A DNA stretch of 64,000 nt, taken from assembly GCA_963729195.1 (NCBI GenBank), contig CAVSNF010000024.1, positions 434,001 to 498,000 of the forward strand, in the 5' to 3' direction. The stretch is from CAVPTL01 sp963729195 (GTDB lineage: Bacteria > Actinomycetota > Thermoleophilia > Gaiellales > JAICJC01). Under the pieces are notes generated by a model. That model saw only the letters and a list, made by a program, of their open reading frames with translations, ran no database searches and had not been told where the DNA came from. Shown one piece after another: positions 18,075-27,687 of this stretch; the stretch's first letter is position 1, and every line of letters starts with the position of its first letter. The position numbers and the translations under genes were made by a program.

Positions 18075-19579
18075 GCCGGTGCCAGTCCGTACAGCGGGCC
18101 GAACTTCGCCCACAGGTAGCGCATCAGCGGGCGGTGATCGAGCCCTCTCCCGGTGACTCGCTCGATCAGCTCTGGACCCTCGTACAGCGACCCGGGGTGA
18201 TGGATGTGCTCGCGCAGCCAGCCCAGCAGCGGCGCGAACTCGCCGGCGGCGATCTGGCCGTCGACGTCAGGCAGATCGCGCCGCAGACGTTCCCACAGCA
18301 TGGCCGAGTAGATCGTGCCCAGCGTGTAGGTCGGAAAGTACCCAAACGCGCCGCCCGACCAATGTGTGTCCTGGAGCACCCCGTCGCCGTCATGCGGCGG
18401 GCGGATACCGAGGTGGCGCTGATAGGCGTCGTTCCACGCGCCGGGCAGATCGGCGACCTCGAGCTCTTCGCGCATCAGCGCCAGCTCCAGCTCGAACCGG
18501 ATCAGCACGTGCAGGTTGTAGGTGACCTCGTCCGCGTCCACCCGGATCAGCGAGGCCTGCACGGTGTTGACGTGGCGGTAGACGTCCTCGGGGGAGGTGC
18601 CGGCCAGCGGCGCACCGATGACCTCACAGATCAGCGGGGTGTAGTGCTGCCAGAAACCCCGACTGCGCCCGACCACGTTCTCCCACAGCCGCGACTGCGA
18701 CTCGTGCAGGCCCAGCGACGGGGGCGACCCCACGGGCAGGTCCTCGTAGGCGGGATCCATCCCCTGCTCGTACAGGCCGTGCCCGGCCTCGTGGATCGTG
18801 CCCATCACCGAGGGGAACGGGTCGTCGGCATACATCCGGGTCGTGATGCGGACATCACCGCGGGAAATCGCGTTCGTGAACGGGTGAACAGAAAGATCCA
18901 GCCGCCCCGCCTCCATGTCGTATCCCAGCTCGGGTAGCAGCCGCATGCTGAAGCGCATCTGCGCCTCGTCGGGAAACGTCCTTCCGGCAAACGGCGGGGG
19001 CGGCAGCGGGCCGGCCTCCTGGATCTGCCCCAAGAGCTCGGAAAGCTCGCCGGTGAGTGAGGCGAACATCGGCTCGACCTCGGCGGTGCGCATACCCGGC
19101 TCGTAGTCCTCCAGCAACGCGTCGTAGCGCTCGCCGTCGTGGCCGAGCAGGTCAGCCTGCTCGCGCTTGAGCGAGACCATCTCCTCCAGGTACGGCTGAA
19201 AGAGCGAGAAGTCGCGCTGCTCCCGCGCCTGCTCCCACACCGCGTTGCTGCGAGTCGCCGTCAACCCGATCCGGCGTACGAGGTCGTCGGGCAGCCGCAG
19301 CGACCGGTCGCGATCACGTCGCATCAGCCTCACCACAGCCGCCTGGTGGGGATCCAACGGCTGGGCAGCGGCGGCATCCAACAGCTCTCCCAGCTCAGGA
19401 TCGATCATCCGCCGGTGCCGCAGAACCGCCACCGTTGAACTCGCCCGCGCCCGGGCCTCCAACCCACGAGGCGGCATGGTCGTCTGGCGATCCCACGACA
19501 GAAGCGCCATCACGCCGCCCAGCTCGCCCAACTCGCGGACGCGCTCTGCGAATGCCTCCCAGGTCTCCTCGGCGGTCAC
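18071..19579 (-). CDS. Carboxypeptidase M32 (Taq type)
   Basis: 502 residues from GTG 19577-19579 (VTAEETWEAFAERV), 4 bp after the pyrG stop; the longer open frame to 19732 overlaps pyrG and is rejected. It is a zinc carboxypeptidase of broad specificity with a helical fold. The zinc site is MGTIHEAGHGLYEQG, with the distal ligand in LGLHESQSRLWEN. Other family blocks are VMALLSWDRQTTMPPRG and SGGAFGYFPTYTLG. Length matches the ~500-residue family. Confidence 0.94.
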   Translation of the reverse strand: MTAEETWEAFAERVRELGELGGVMALLSWDRQTTMPPRGLEARARASSTVAVLRHRRMIDPELGELLDAAAAQPLDPHQAAVVRLMRRDRDRSLRLPDDLVRRIGLTATRSNAVWEQAREQRDFSLFQPYLEEMVSLKREQADLLGHDGERYDALLEDYEPGMRTAEVEPMFASLTGELSELLGQIQEAGPLPPPPFAGRTFPDEAQMRFSMRLLPELGYDMEAGRLDLSVHPFTNAISRGDVRITTRMYADDPFPSVMGTIHEAGHGLYEQGMDPAYEDLPVGSPPSLGLHESQSRLWENVVGRSRGFWQHYTPLICEVIGAPLAGTSPEDVYRHVNTVQASLIRVDADEVTYNLHVLIRFELELALMREELEVADLPGAWNDAYQRHLGIRPPHDGDGVLQDTHWSGGAFGYFPTYTLGTIYSAMLWERLRRDLPDVDGQIAAGEFAPLLGWLREHIHHPGSLYEGPELIERVTGRGLDHRPLMRYLWAKFGPLYGLAPA

Positions 19580-19583
19580 CTGG

Positions 19584-21245
<1,662 letters not shown>

Positions 21246-21285
21246 AACCCCCGCCTTTCAACGTGTGACCGGTTACGGGATATGA

Positions 21286-21314
21286 ATCATACGTGAGCAA
21301 CGTGACGTCACCGT
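21286..21314 (-). promoter_or_regulatory. Possible pyrG promoter with overlapping palindrome
   Basis: On the coding strand TATGAT (complement of 21286-21291) lies about 40 bp before the TTG start and resembles a -10 hexamer. No good -35 element is seen at 17 bp. A 10-bp perfect palindrome, GTGACGTCAC (21302-21311), covers the spacer and the -35 edge, a place where an operator would act. This is inference from position only. Confidence 0.35.
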
Positions 21315-21342
21315 CCTGACACGGCCTCCGTCGCGGGTGCTT

Positions 21343-23016
21343 TCACGCACGTTGCGGGCTTTTACGCAACGCCTCGGCGTGCCGGCGGACGGTTTGATCA
21401 TCGTCATCGCCTCCCAGCATGCGTGCCAGCTCGTCGGTGAGGGCATCGCCAACCAGCAGCTGAACGGTGGTCTGGGTGGGATCACCGGCGAGCTTCTCGA
21501 CGCGGAAGTGGGCATCGGCCAGGCTCGCGATCTGCGGGAGATGGGTGATCGATATCACCTGCGCGTGCTCGGCCAGCTTCTGCAGCTTCTCCCCCACCGC
21601 CCGGGCAGTAAGCCCGCCGACGCCGGCGTCGACCTCATCCAGCACGAGCGTCTCGGGGCCGCCGTGAGCGCGTGCCGCCACCCGGATCGCCAGCGCAATC
21701 CGGGACAGCTCACCGCCCGACGCGGTGCTTGCCAGCGGAGCGGGTTCGAGGCCGGTGTTGGCGGCCAGCAGAAGCTCACAGCGATCCACCCCGCGCGCGC
21801 CCAGTGGAGCTTCGGTCAGCTCGACCATCAGCCGAGCCCCGTCCATCCCCAGGTCGGACAGCTCCTGCTCCACCGCCCGGGCGAATCCCTTGGCAGCCTT
21901 GACCCGGGCGGCGTGCAGCTTGGCGGCGGTCGCCTCGGCCCGTTCTTGAGTGGCGCGCTCGGCGGCCTCGAGCTGGGCCATCGCGTCTCCCGACTGGTTG
22001 AGCAGCTCGAGCGTCTCACGGGCCTCGGACGCAAGCGTCAGCACCTGATCCAGCGACCCGCCGAAGCGGCGCTCGAGCTCTGCGAACAGCTCCAGCCGCT
22101 GCTCAATCGTCTCGAGCCGGCCCGGGTCGTCCTCGAGATCGGCGGTGTGGCCGCGCAGCTCCGCGGTGGCCTCCTGCAATCGCACACCCGCGTCGCGCAG
22201 CTCGGCCGAGACCGCCGCGAGGCTCGGCTCGAATCGCTCTGCATCGGCCACCATCTGCGAAGCGCGGGCGATCACCGTCTCGGCGCCGTCACCCTCGTCC
22301 GGCGACAGCAGCTCGATCGCTCCGGTGATCGCAGCAGCCAGCTCGTCGAGATGCCGCAGCCGCTCGCGCTCGACGGTGATCTGTTCGCGCTCCCCCGGTG
22401 CCACACCGGCCGCGTCCACCCGTTCGACCAGATACTCGAGCTCGCCGCGGCGACGGACAGCTTCCTCTGCGTGTTCGCGGGCGTCGGCCAGCGCAGCCCG
22501 GGCGGCCCGCAGATCACTCCAGGCAGCCGCCATCACCTTCAGCCGCTCGCCGTTGCCGGCGTGGCCGTCCAGCAACGCCAACTGCACCGCGGGCTTGGCG
22601 ATCCGCTGGGCCTCGTGCTGAGAAGACAGCTCCAGCAGGCGCTCGCCCAGCAGTTCGAGGTCGGTCCTGGCACAGCTTCGCCCCCACACCAGCGCGCGCG
22701 TCCGGCCGGATGCAAACACCCGGCGTGCGACCACCAGCGTGTCCTCGCCCTCGGGCCGAAGACCGGCCACCGCTTCCAGCGCGGGGTCGTCCAGCAGTCC
22801 CGCCGGCAGCGCGAACTCCGCCTCCACGTAGGCCTCCTCGGCATGCGGCCCCACCGGAGCCGAACCGGGCTGGCCTCCCGCCAGCAGGCCGATCGCCTGC
22901 GCCAGCATGGTCTTGCCCGCCCCCGTCTCACCGGTGAACACCGACAGCCCAGAGGCGGGTTCGAGCTCGGCGTGCTCGATCAGGGCGAGGTTTTGGATCA
23001 CCAGGCGTAGCAGCAT
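21343..23016 (-). CDS. recN: DNA repair protein RecN
   Basis: A 557-residue SMC-like ATPase for double-strand-break repair. It begins MLLRLVIQNLALIEHAELEP, with Walker A FTGETGAGKTML, long coiled-coil arms in the middle (glutamate/arginine/leucine-rich), an ABC signature region TASGGELSRIALAIRVAAR, and Walker B ETLVLDEVDAGVGGL. Only 2 bp separate it from nadK upstream. It is the last gene before the pyrG promoter region. Confidence 0.96.
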   Translation of the reverse strand: MLLRLVIQNLALIEHAELEPASGLSVFTGETGAGKTMLAQAIGLLAGGQPGSAPVGPHAEEAYVEAEFALPAGLLDDPALEAVAGLRPEGEDTLVVARRVFASGRTRALVWGRSCARTDLELLGERLLELSSQHEAQRIAKPAVQLALLDGHAGNGERLKVMAAAWSDLRAARAALADAREHAEEAVRRRGELEYLVERVDAAGVAPGEREQITVERERLRHLDELAAAITGAIELLSPDEGDGAETVIARASQMVADAERFEPSLAAVSAELRDAGVRLQEATAELRGHTADLEDDPGRLETIEQRLELFAELERRFGGSLDQVLTLASEARETLELLNQSGDAMAQLEAAERATQERAEATAAKLHAARVKAAKGFARAVEQELSDLGMDGARLMVELTEAPLGARGVDRCELLLAANTGLEPAPLASTASGGELSRIALAIRVAARAHGGPETLVLDEVDAGVGGLTARAVGEKLQKLAEHAQVISITHLPQIASLADAHFRVEKLAGDPTQTTVQLLVGDALTDELARMLGGDDDDQTVRRHAEALRKSPQRA

Positions 23017-23018
23017 GG

Positions 23019-23843
23019 TCAGCCCGAGAACGTCTGTCGGTAGCGGCTGAAGAAGGACGTGTCCGACAACCGTCCCAACCTGGCGAACGCATCTCCCATG
23101 GTGACCGCGAATCGCCCGCCGGGAGCGACCTCACCGGCGATGTGGCCGTCCACGATCACCTGCACCGGCACGTCCACCGAGCGGTTGTGCAGCTCCACCC
23201 GATGAGGCCGCCCCAGCACCATCGATCGGGCATGCAGAGAGTGTGGCGAGACAAACGACACCACGAAGCCGTCCAGCCCCCAGGCCAACACCGGGCCGCC
23301 CGCCGACAGGTTGTAGGCAGTCGAGCCGGTGGAGGTGGCGACGATCACACCGTCGCAGCCCAGCTCCCCCAGCGACTGGCCGTCGACGCACCACTCCACC
23401 AGGGCCATGCGGCCGAGCAACCCGCTGGTGAGGACGATGTCATTGATGCCGGTGACCGTGCCCTGACCGGCGTCGCCGACGATGGTCGGCAGTCGCAGCT
23501 CCTCGAAGTCGCCGGCGAAGGCACGTTCCAGCCCCTGCTCGAGATGGTCGGCGTCGATCGACGTGAGGAAGCCGACGCGACCGAAGTTGACGCCCAGGCA
23601 GACCGCCCGGAACGGCAGCGCGGTCTGCAGCGCTCGCAGCATGGTGCCGTCGCCGCCAAGCACCACGATCATCTCGGCCCGGTCGGCGTCGACCAGCTCC
23701 ACGCCCAAGCGGCGCGCCAGCGTCGCGACCCGCTCGGCGGCATCGCCGATCCGTTCAGGGCGCCCGTGGGTGAAGAGACTGGCCGTGCTGATCGCCTGAC
23801 CCGGTTGGGCCGAGGACGGCATCTGCGATCTGGGACTCGACAT
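23019..23843 (-). CDS. nadK: NAD kinase
   Basis: About 274 residues. It phosphorylates NAD to NADP, with signature IVVLGGDGTMLRAL, a substrate-binding NDIVL segment, and GCDGVIVATSTGSTAYNLSAGGPV. The ATG at 23841-23843 is chosen because AGGAG lies on the complement at 23854-23858, 10 nt upstream, although this start is inside the end of tlyA (89-bp overlap). The open frame extends upstream to 23972 without family similarity. The tlyA-nadK-recN order is common in actinobacteria. Confidence 0.94.
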   Translation of the reverse strand: MSSPRSQMPSSAQPGQAISTASLFTHGRPERIGDAAERVATLARRLGVELVDADRAEMIVVLGGDGTMLRALQTALPFRAVCLGVNFGRVGFLTSIDADHLEQGLERAFAGDFEELRLPTIVGDAGQGTVTGINDIVLTSGLLGRMALVEWCVDGQSLGELGCDGVIVATSTGSTAYNLSAGGPVLAWGLDGFVVSFVSPHSLHARSMVLGRPHRVELHNRSVDVPVQVIVDGHIAGEVAPGGRFAVTMGDAFARLGRLSDTSFFSRYRQTFSG

Positions 23844-24570
23844 CGGTGGTGGACTCCTGGGGGTTCGCGTGTCCGGGGGAGCACAGGGCGAGCAGATACT
23901 CACGGTTCCCCGCCGGCCCCCGCACACAAGAATCGCATATCCCAAGGACGGTGACGCCCAACTCGGTGACAAAACCGCACATGTCGCGCAAAACCTGGCG
24001 GTGCACCTCGGGGTCGCGCACCACTCCTTTACGCACCTGATCGCGACCTGCTTCGAACTGTGGCTTCACCAGCACCACCGCCCGCCACACAGGCGCGAGC
24101 ACACCGAATACCGGCGGCAGCACCAGCCGCAACGAGATGAACGACACGTCGGCGGTGGCGAAGGTGGGCCGAAACGGAAGGTCGTCCACGGTCAACGAGC
24201 GGGCATTGAGACGGTCGATCACCGTCACACGGGGGTCGGCAACCAGCCGCTCGTGCAGCTGGTTTCGACCGACGTCGACCGCCGCCACCCGGGCGGCCCC
24301 ATGCGCAAGCAGGCAGTCGGTAAAGCCACCGGTCGACGCGCCCACGTCCACACACAACTCGCCCCGCACGTCGATCCCGAACCTGGTGAGACCGGTTTCG
24401 AGCTTCTCGCCGCCGCGGGAGACGTAGCGCGGCGGCTCGATCAGCTCGAGCACAGAGGCGGCCGTGGTCGGGGCGCCGGCCTTGGTGACAACGGTGCCGT
24501 CCAGCGTCACCCGGCCGGCCATGATCAGGCCGCGGGCGCGGCTGCGACTGTCGACCAAGCCCCGCTCCAC
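23755..24570 (-). CDS. tlyA: TlyA family rRNA 2'-O-methyltransferase
   Basis: The product has an N-terminal S4 RNA-binding domain (ERGLVDSRSRARGLIMAG) and an FtsJ-like SAM methyltransferase (CVDVGASTGGFTDCLL, KPQFEAGRDQVRKGVV). TlyA methylates 16S/23S rRNA ribose in actinobacteria. The GTG at 24568-24570 is the first start codon in frame, but similarity continues upstream (RLDEALVERG is open from about 24590). The true start may therefore use a non-standard codon or be masked by an indel. The C-terminus after LLALCSPG is an unusual ~35-residue tail overlapping nadK. Confidence 0.9.
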   Translation of the reverse strand: MERGLVDSRSRARGLIMAGRVTLDGTVVTKAGAPTTAASVLELIEPPRYVSRGGEKLETGLTRFGIDVRGELCVDVGASTGGFTDCLLAHGAARVAAVDVGRNQLHERLVADPRVTVIDRLNARSLTVDDLPFRPTFATADVSFISLRLVLPPVFGVLAPVWRAVVLVKPQFEAGRDQVRKGVVRDPEVHRQVLRDMCGFVTELGVTVLGICDSCVRGPAGNREYLLALCSPGHANPQESTTDVESQIADAVLGPTGSGDQHGQSLHPRAP

Positions 24571-24626
24571 CAGGGCTTCATCGAGACGGGTGCGAGGGTT
24601 GGCGATGCTCGGCCGGCCCCGGTCGA

Positions 24627-25406
24627 CTACGCGGTTCGGTACAAGATCACGTCGGCCAACTGTTCCAGCTCGCCGGTGTCGCCGCCGGCCTCGGCCAGGT
24701 GGGCGCGGGCGCGGACGTCGGCCTCGGCGGCCAGCACTCGTGCTCGGTCGACCCCCACCAGCTTGACGTAGCTCGGCTCGCTACCGGCCGAGTCGGCATC
24801 CAGCACATCATCCACGATCTGGAAGATCAGACCGAGCTCGGCGGCGAACCGCCGATACGGCTCCTGACGCTCGGCGGCCAGCCCGGCCACGTGCAGCCCG
24901 CACCCGACCGCAGCCGAGATCAGCGCGCCGGTCTTGAGCCGGTGAAGCCGCCCCAGCTGGTCGAGGTCGGCCGGGGTCGAGGTGATGTCCAGATACTGCC
25001 CGTCCACCATCCCCGCCACCCCGGCTGCCAGCTCGGAGGTGACCGCGGCACGCCGCTCCGCGCTCACCTGCAGGCTGCCGACCAGCCCGAAGGCGGCGTT
25101 CAGCAGGCCATCGCCGATCAGCACCGCCACGCCCTCGCCGAACTCGACATGAGCGGTAGGGCGTCCCCGCCGCTGGTCGTCGTTGTCCAGCGCGGGCAGG
25201 TCGTCATGCACCAACGAAAAGGCCTGGATCAGCTCCAGTGCCGCGGCCGCGGGAAGCGCCAGGTCGGGGCTGCCTCCGGCGGCTCGAGTGGCCGCCAGGC
25301 ACAGCCTCGCACGCACGCGTTTGCCGCCGTGGAGGGCGTAGTGCATGGCTCGGTCGAGCTCGGGCAACCCCGACAGCTCGAGCGACTCCAGGTACTCCTC
25401 AATCAT
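24627..25406 (-). CDS. Polyprenyl (farnesyl/geranylgeranyl) diphosphate synthase
   Basis: 259 residues from ATG 25404-25406, inside the xseB end (8-bp overlap). It is a trans-isoprenyl diphosphate synthase that condenses IPP with an allylic diphosphate. The first Asp-rich motif with substrate Arg is HDDLPALDNDDQRRGRPT, preceded by HGGKRVRARL. The second is IFQIVDDVLDADSAG, and the Lys-Thr of LKTGALISAAV is present. The xseB neighbour and overall form resemble IspA. Chain length cannot be judged safely from sequence alone. Confidence 0.92.
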   Translation of the reverse strand: MIEEYLESLELSGLPELDRAMHYALHGGKRVRARLCLAATRAAGGSPDLALPAAAALELIQAFSLVHDDLPALDNDDQRRGRPTAHVEFGEGVAVLIGDGLLNAAFGLVGSLQVSAERRAAVTSELAAGVAGMVDGQYLDITSTPADLDQLGRLHRLKTGALISAAVGCGLHVAGLAAERQEPYRRFAAELGLIFQIVDDVLDADSAGSEPSYVKLVGVDRARVLAAEADVRARAHLAEAGGDTGELEQLADVILYRTA

Positions 25407-25581
25407 CGAGCGTCTCTGCCCGCCGTTCGATCGCGGTGGCGGCCTCTTGGGCCAGCGCAGTGATCTGCTCCAACAGCTCGGTGGCGTCGGCCGCCTCCAG
25501 CCCACCGGCCGCCAGCCGCTCATTCAGCCGGTCAAGCTCAGCGGAGATGCGGCGCAGCTCGTCGATGCTTTGGTCGGTCAC
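25399..25581 (-). CDS. xseB: Exodeoxyribonuclease VII small subunit
   Basis: A 60-residue helical protein (VTDQSIDELRRISAELDRLN, GLEAADATELLEQITALAQE), the usual size and pattern for XseB, which binds XseA to form exonuclease VII. GTG 25579-25581 overlaps the nusB stop (GTGA). The large subunit xseA is not in the window. Position between nusB and a polyprenyl synthase is the classic context. Confidence 0.85.
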   Translation of the reverse strand: MTDQSIDELRRISAELDRLNERLAAGGLEAADATELLEQITALAQEAATAIERRAETLDD

Positions 25582-25985
25582 GTTCCCACCCCCTGTTCTC
25601 GTGCGATCCTTCCCAGCACGCCGTTTACCAGCACCCCGGCCTCGGGGGAGGCGTAGCGCTTGGCCAGAGCGACCGCCTCGTCGATGGCGACAGCCGCCGG
25701 CACCTCCCCGGTGGAGAGCTCCCACACCGCCAGTCGCAAGATGTTTCGCTCCAGCACCGCCATCCGCTCGGTACTCCAGCTGTCGGCGGCGGCATCGATC
25801 GACCGGTCGAGCCGCTCGCGATCGCCCCACGTGCCTTCCACGTGCGCCTTGATGAAGTCTGTCGCGGGATCGCCGTTGTCCCGCTGATAGGCGTCATACA
25901 GGGCATCGAAATCCGAGCCGGTCAGGTCCCGCTGGTACAGCAGGAAGGCGCAGGCACGACGCTGTGACCGGCGGCTGGCGGTCAT
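25578..25985 (-). CDS. nusB: Transcription antitermination protein NusB
   Basis: A 135-residue all-helical RNA-binding factor acting with NusE at boxA in rRNA transcription. The family pattern is RRSQRRACAFLLYQRDLTG near the N-terminus and AVLERNILRLAVWEL, VPAAVAIDEAVALAKRYASP and VNGVLGRIARE at the C-terminus. ATG 25983-25985 overlaps the upstream Asp23-like stop (ATGA). It is coupled to xseB downstream. Confidence 0.95.
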   Translation of the reverse strand: MTASRRSQRRACAFLLYQRDLTGSDFDALYDAYQRDNGDPATDFIKAHVEGTWGDRERLDRSIDAAADSWSTERMAVLERNILRLAVWELSTGEVPAAVAIDEAVALAKRYASPEAGVLVNGVLGRIAREQGVGT

Positions 25986-26317
25986 CGGCGGGGCTCCCCG
26001 TCGCGGTCGATGCCGGTGACAGTCACGTCCACCGACCGCACCGGCAAGCCGGTCATGCCGGTGACGGCGCCGGCGATCGCGCCGCGCACCGCAGCTCCGA
26101 CATCGGGCAGCACGACGCCGTATCCGGCCACGACCTCGACCGTCAGCGTGGCAGCGCCACCGGTCACCGACCACTCGACCGGCCCGCGCCTGCCGGGGAG
26201 CACCCGCGAGACGCGTCCCGGCGACTCCAGCCGCGCCCCGGGCACCTGGCCGACCGCGCCGCGCACGATCGAATCGATCGCCTCGTCGGCCACCTGTGCG
26301 GCACCGATCTTGATCAT
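25982..26317 (-). CDS. Asp23/Gls24 family protein
   Basis: A 111-residue protein with the Asp23 domain: IKIGAAQVADEAIDSIVRGA, the beta-strand core ATLTVEVVAGYGVVLPDVGA, and VTGMTGLPVRSVDVTVTGI. Family members are cell-envelope stress or alkaline-shock proteins of unclear mechanism. They often lie between accB/accC and nusB in Gram-positive bacteria, as here. The ATG overlaps the accC stop (ATGA). Confidence 0.87.
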   Translation of the reverse strand: MIKIGAAQVADEAIDSIVRGAVGQVPGARLESPGRVSRVLPGRRGPVEWSVTGGAATLTVEVVAGYGVVLPDVGAAVRGAIAGAVTGMTGLPVRSVDVTVTGIDRDGEPRR

Positions 26318-27687
26318 GCGGCCGCCTCGGCGAAGAGCGCCGGCAGAAACTCGCGACGCCGCTCCAGGTAGGCGGTGGTGTACCGCCCCGAACGGAACTC
26401 GGGCTCGGCCAGGATGTCTTGGAACAGCTCTCTGGTGGTGCGCACGCCCTCGATCTCGAACTCGGCCAGCGCCCTCTGTGAACGTGCGATCGCCTGCTCC
26501 CGATCTGCACCCCACACGATCAGCTTGGCCAGCAGCGAGTCATAGAACGGTGGCACCTTGTAGCCCTCGTAGGCGTGGGTATCCAGCCGCACTCCCGGGC
26601 CCAGCGGGGGCCGAAACCGGGTGACGGTGCCGGCCGCGGGACGAAAGTCGTGGCGGGGATCCTCACAGTTGATGCGAAACTCGATCGCATGGCCGCGCAG
26701 TTCGGCCAGCCCGGTGGCCGGCAGCGGCTCGCCGGCGGCGATGCGCAGCTGCTCGACGGCCAGATCGACACCGGTCAGAAGCTCCGATACCGGGTGCTCG
26801 ACCTGCAGCCGGGTGTTCATCTCGATGAACGAAAACCTGCCCTCGGCGTCGAGCAGAAACTCGACCGTGCCGGCGTTCTCATACCCGCTGCCGATACACG
26901 CCAGCCGCGCGGCGTCGGCCATCGCCTCGCGGGTGGGCTGGTCAAGCGCCGGCGACGGTCCCTCCTCGATCAGCTTCTGGTGGCGACGTTGCACCGAGCA
27001 GTCGCGCTCGCCCAGCACCAGCACGCCGCCGGTGCCATCGGCCAGCACCTGCATCTCGACGTGACGGGGATCGACGATCGCCTTCTCGAGATACATATCG
27101 CCGTCGCCGAACGCCGAAGCGGCTTCGGCCGACGCCAGCCGGTAGGCATCCGCCAGCCCCGCCTCCGACTCGACCACCCGCATGCCCCGGCCGCCACCGC
27201 CTGCAACCGCCTTGAGTAGCACCGGATAGCCAACCTCGTCGGCCAGCGCAGCGGCCTCGTCAGGCCCTGTGAGACGGTCCAGCGAGCCCGGCACCAACGG
27301 CACCCCGGCGGCGCGCATGGCCGATTTGGCGGCGCTCTTGTCCCCCATCATCTCGATCGCCTCGGCCGATGGCCCGACGAACTTCAGATCGTTCTCGGTG
27401 CAGGCTCGCACGAATCCGGAGTTTTCGGCCAGAAACCCCCACCCGGGATGCACGCTGTCGCAGCCGGTCGTCTCGGCCGCGGCGATCAGGTTGGGCACGT
27501 TGAGATACGAGTCGGCAGGAGCATGCGGCCCCACGCACACCGCCCGATCGGCGAGGCGCACCCACAAACCCTCCCGGTCGGCGGTCGAGTACACGGCGAC
27601 CGCCTCGGCGCCCACGTCGTGGCAGGCTCGCACCAAACGCACCGCCGCCTCGCCGCGATTGGCGATCAGCACGCGCGCAAGCATCAC
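26314..27687 (-). CDS. accC: Biotin carboxylase subunit of acyl-CoA carboxylase
   Basis: A 457-residue ATP-grasp enzyme that carboxylates biotin on BCCP. It begins VLIANRGEAAVRLVRACHD, has the ATP loop VAGGGGRGMRVVESE, the metal and bicarbonate region VEFLLDAEGRFSFIEMNTRLQVEHPVSE (catalytic Glu/Asn/Arg, split here only for description), and DSLLAKLIVWGADR. A GTG at 27687 or the next codon ATG 27684 can serve as start; both overlap the upstream BCCP stop. No acetyl-CoA carboxyltransferase (accA/accD or PccB-type) is in the window. Confidence 0.96.
   Translation of the reverse strand: MMLARVLIANRGEAAVRLVRACHDVGAEAVAVYSTADREGLWVRLADRAVCVGPHAPADSYLNVPNLIAAAETTGCDSVHPGWGFLAENSGFVRACTENDLKFVGPSAEAIEMMGDKSAAKSAMRAAGVPLVPGSLDRLTGPDEAAALADEVGYPVLLKAVAGGGGRGMRVVESEAGLADAYRLASAEAASAFGDGDMYLEKAIVDPRHVEMQVLADGTGGVLVLGERDCSVQRRHQKLIEEGPSPALDQPTREAMADAARLACIGSGYENAGTVEFLLDAEGRFSFIEMNTRLQVEHPVSELLTGVDLAVEQLRIAAGEPLPATGLAELRGHAIEFRINCEDPRHDFRPAAGTVTRFRPPLGPGVRLDTHAYEGYKVPPFYDSLLAKLIVWGADREQAIARSQRALAEFEIEGVRTTRELFQDILAEPEFRSGRYTTAYLERRREFLPALFAEAAA

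Noticed and set aside
16047..18119. 690-codon + strand open frame opposite ald and the M20 peptidase
   Set aside because: It spans two real genes and their junction on the other strand, and no domain is visible in it.
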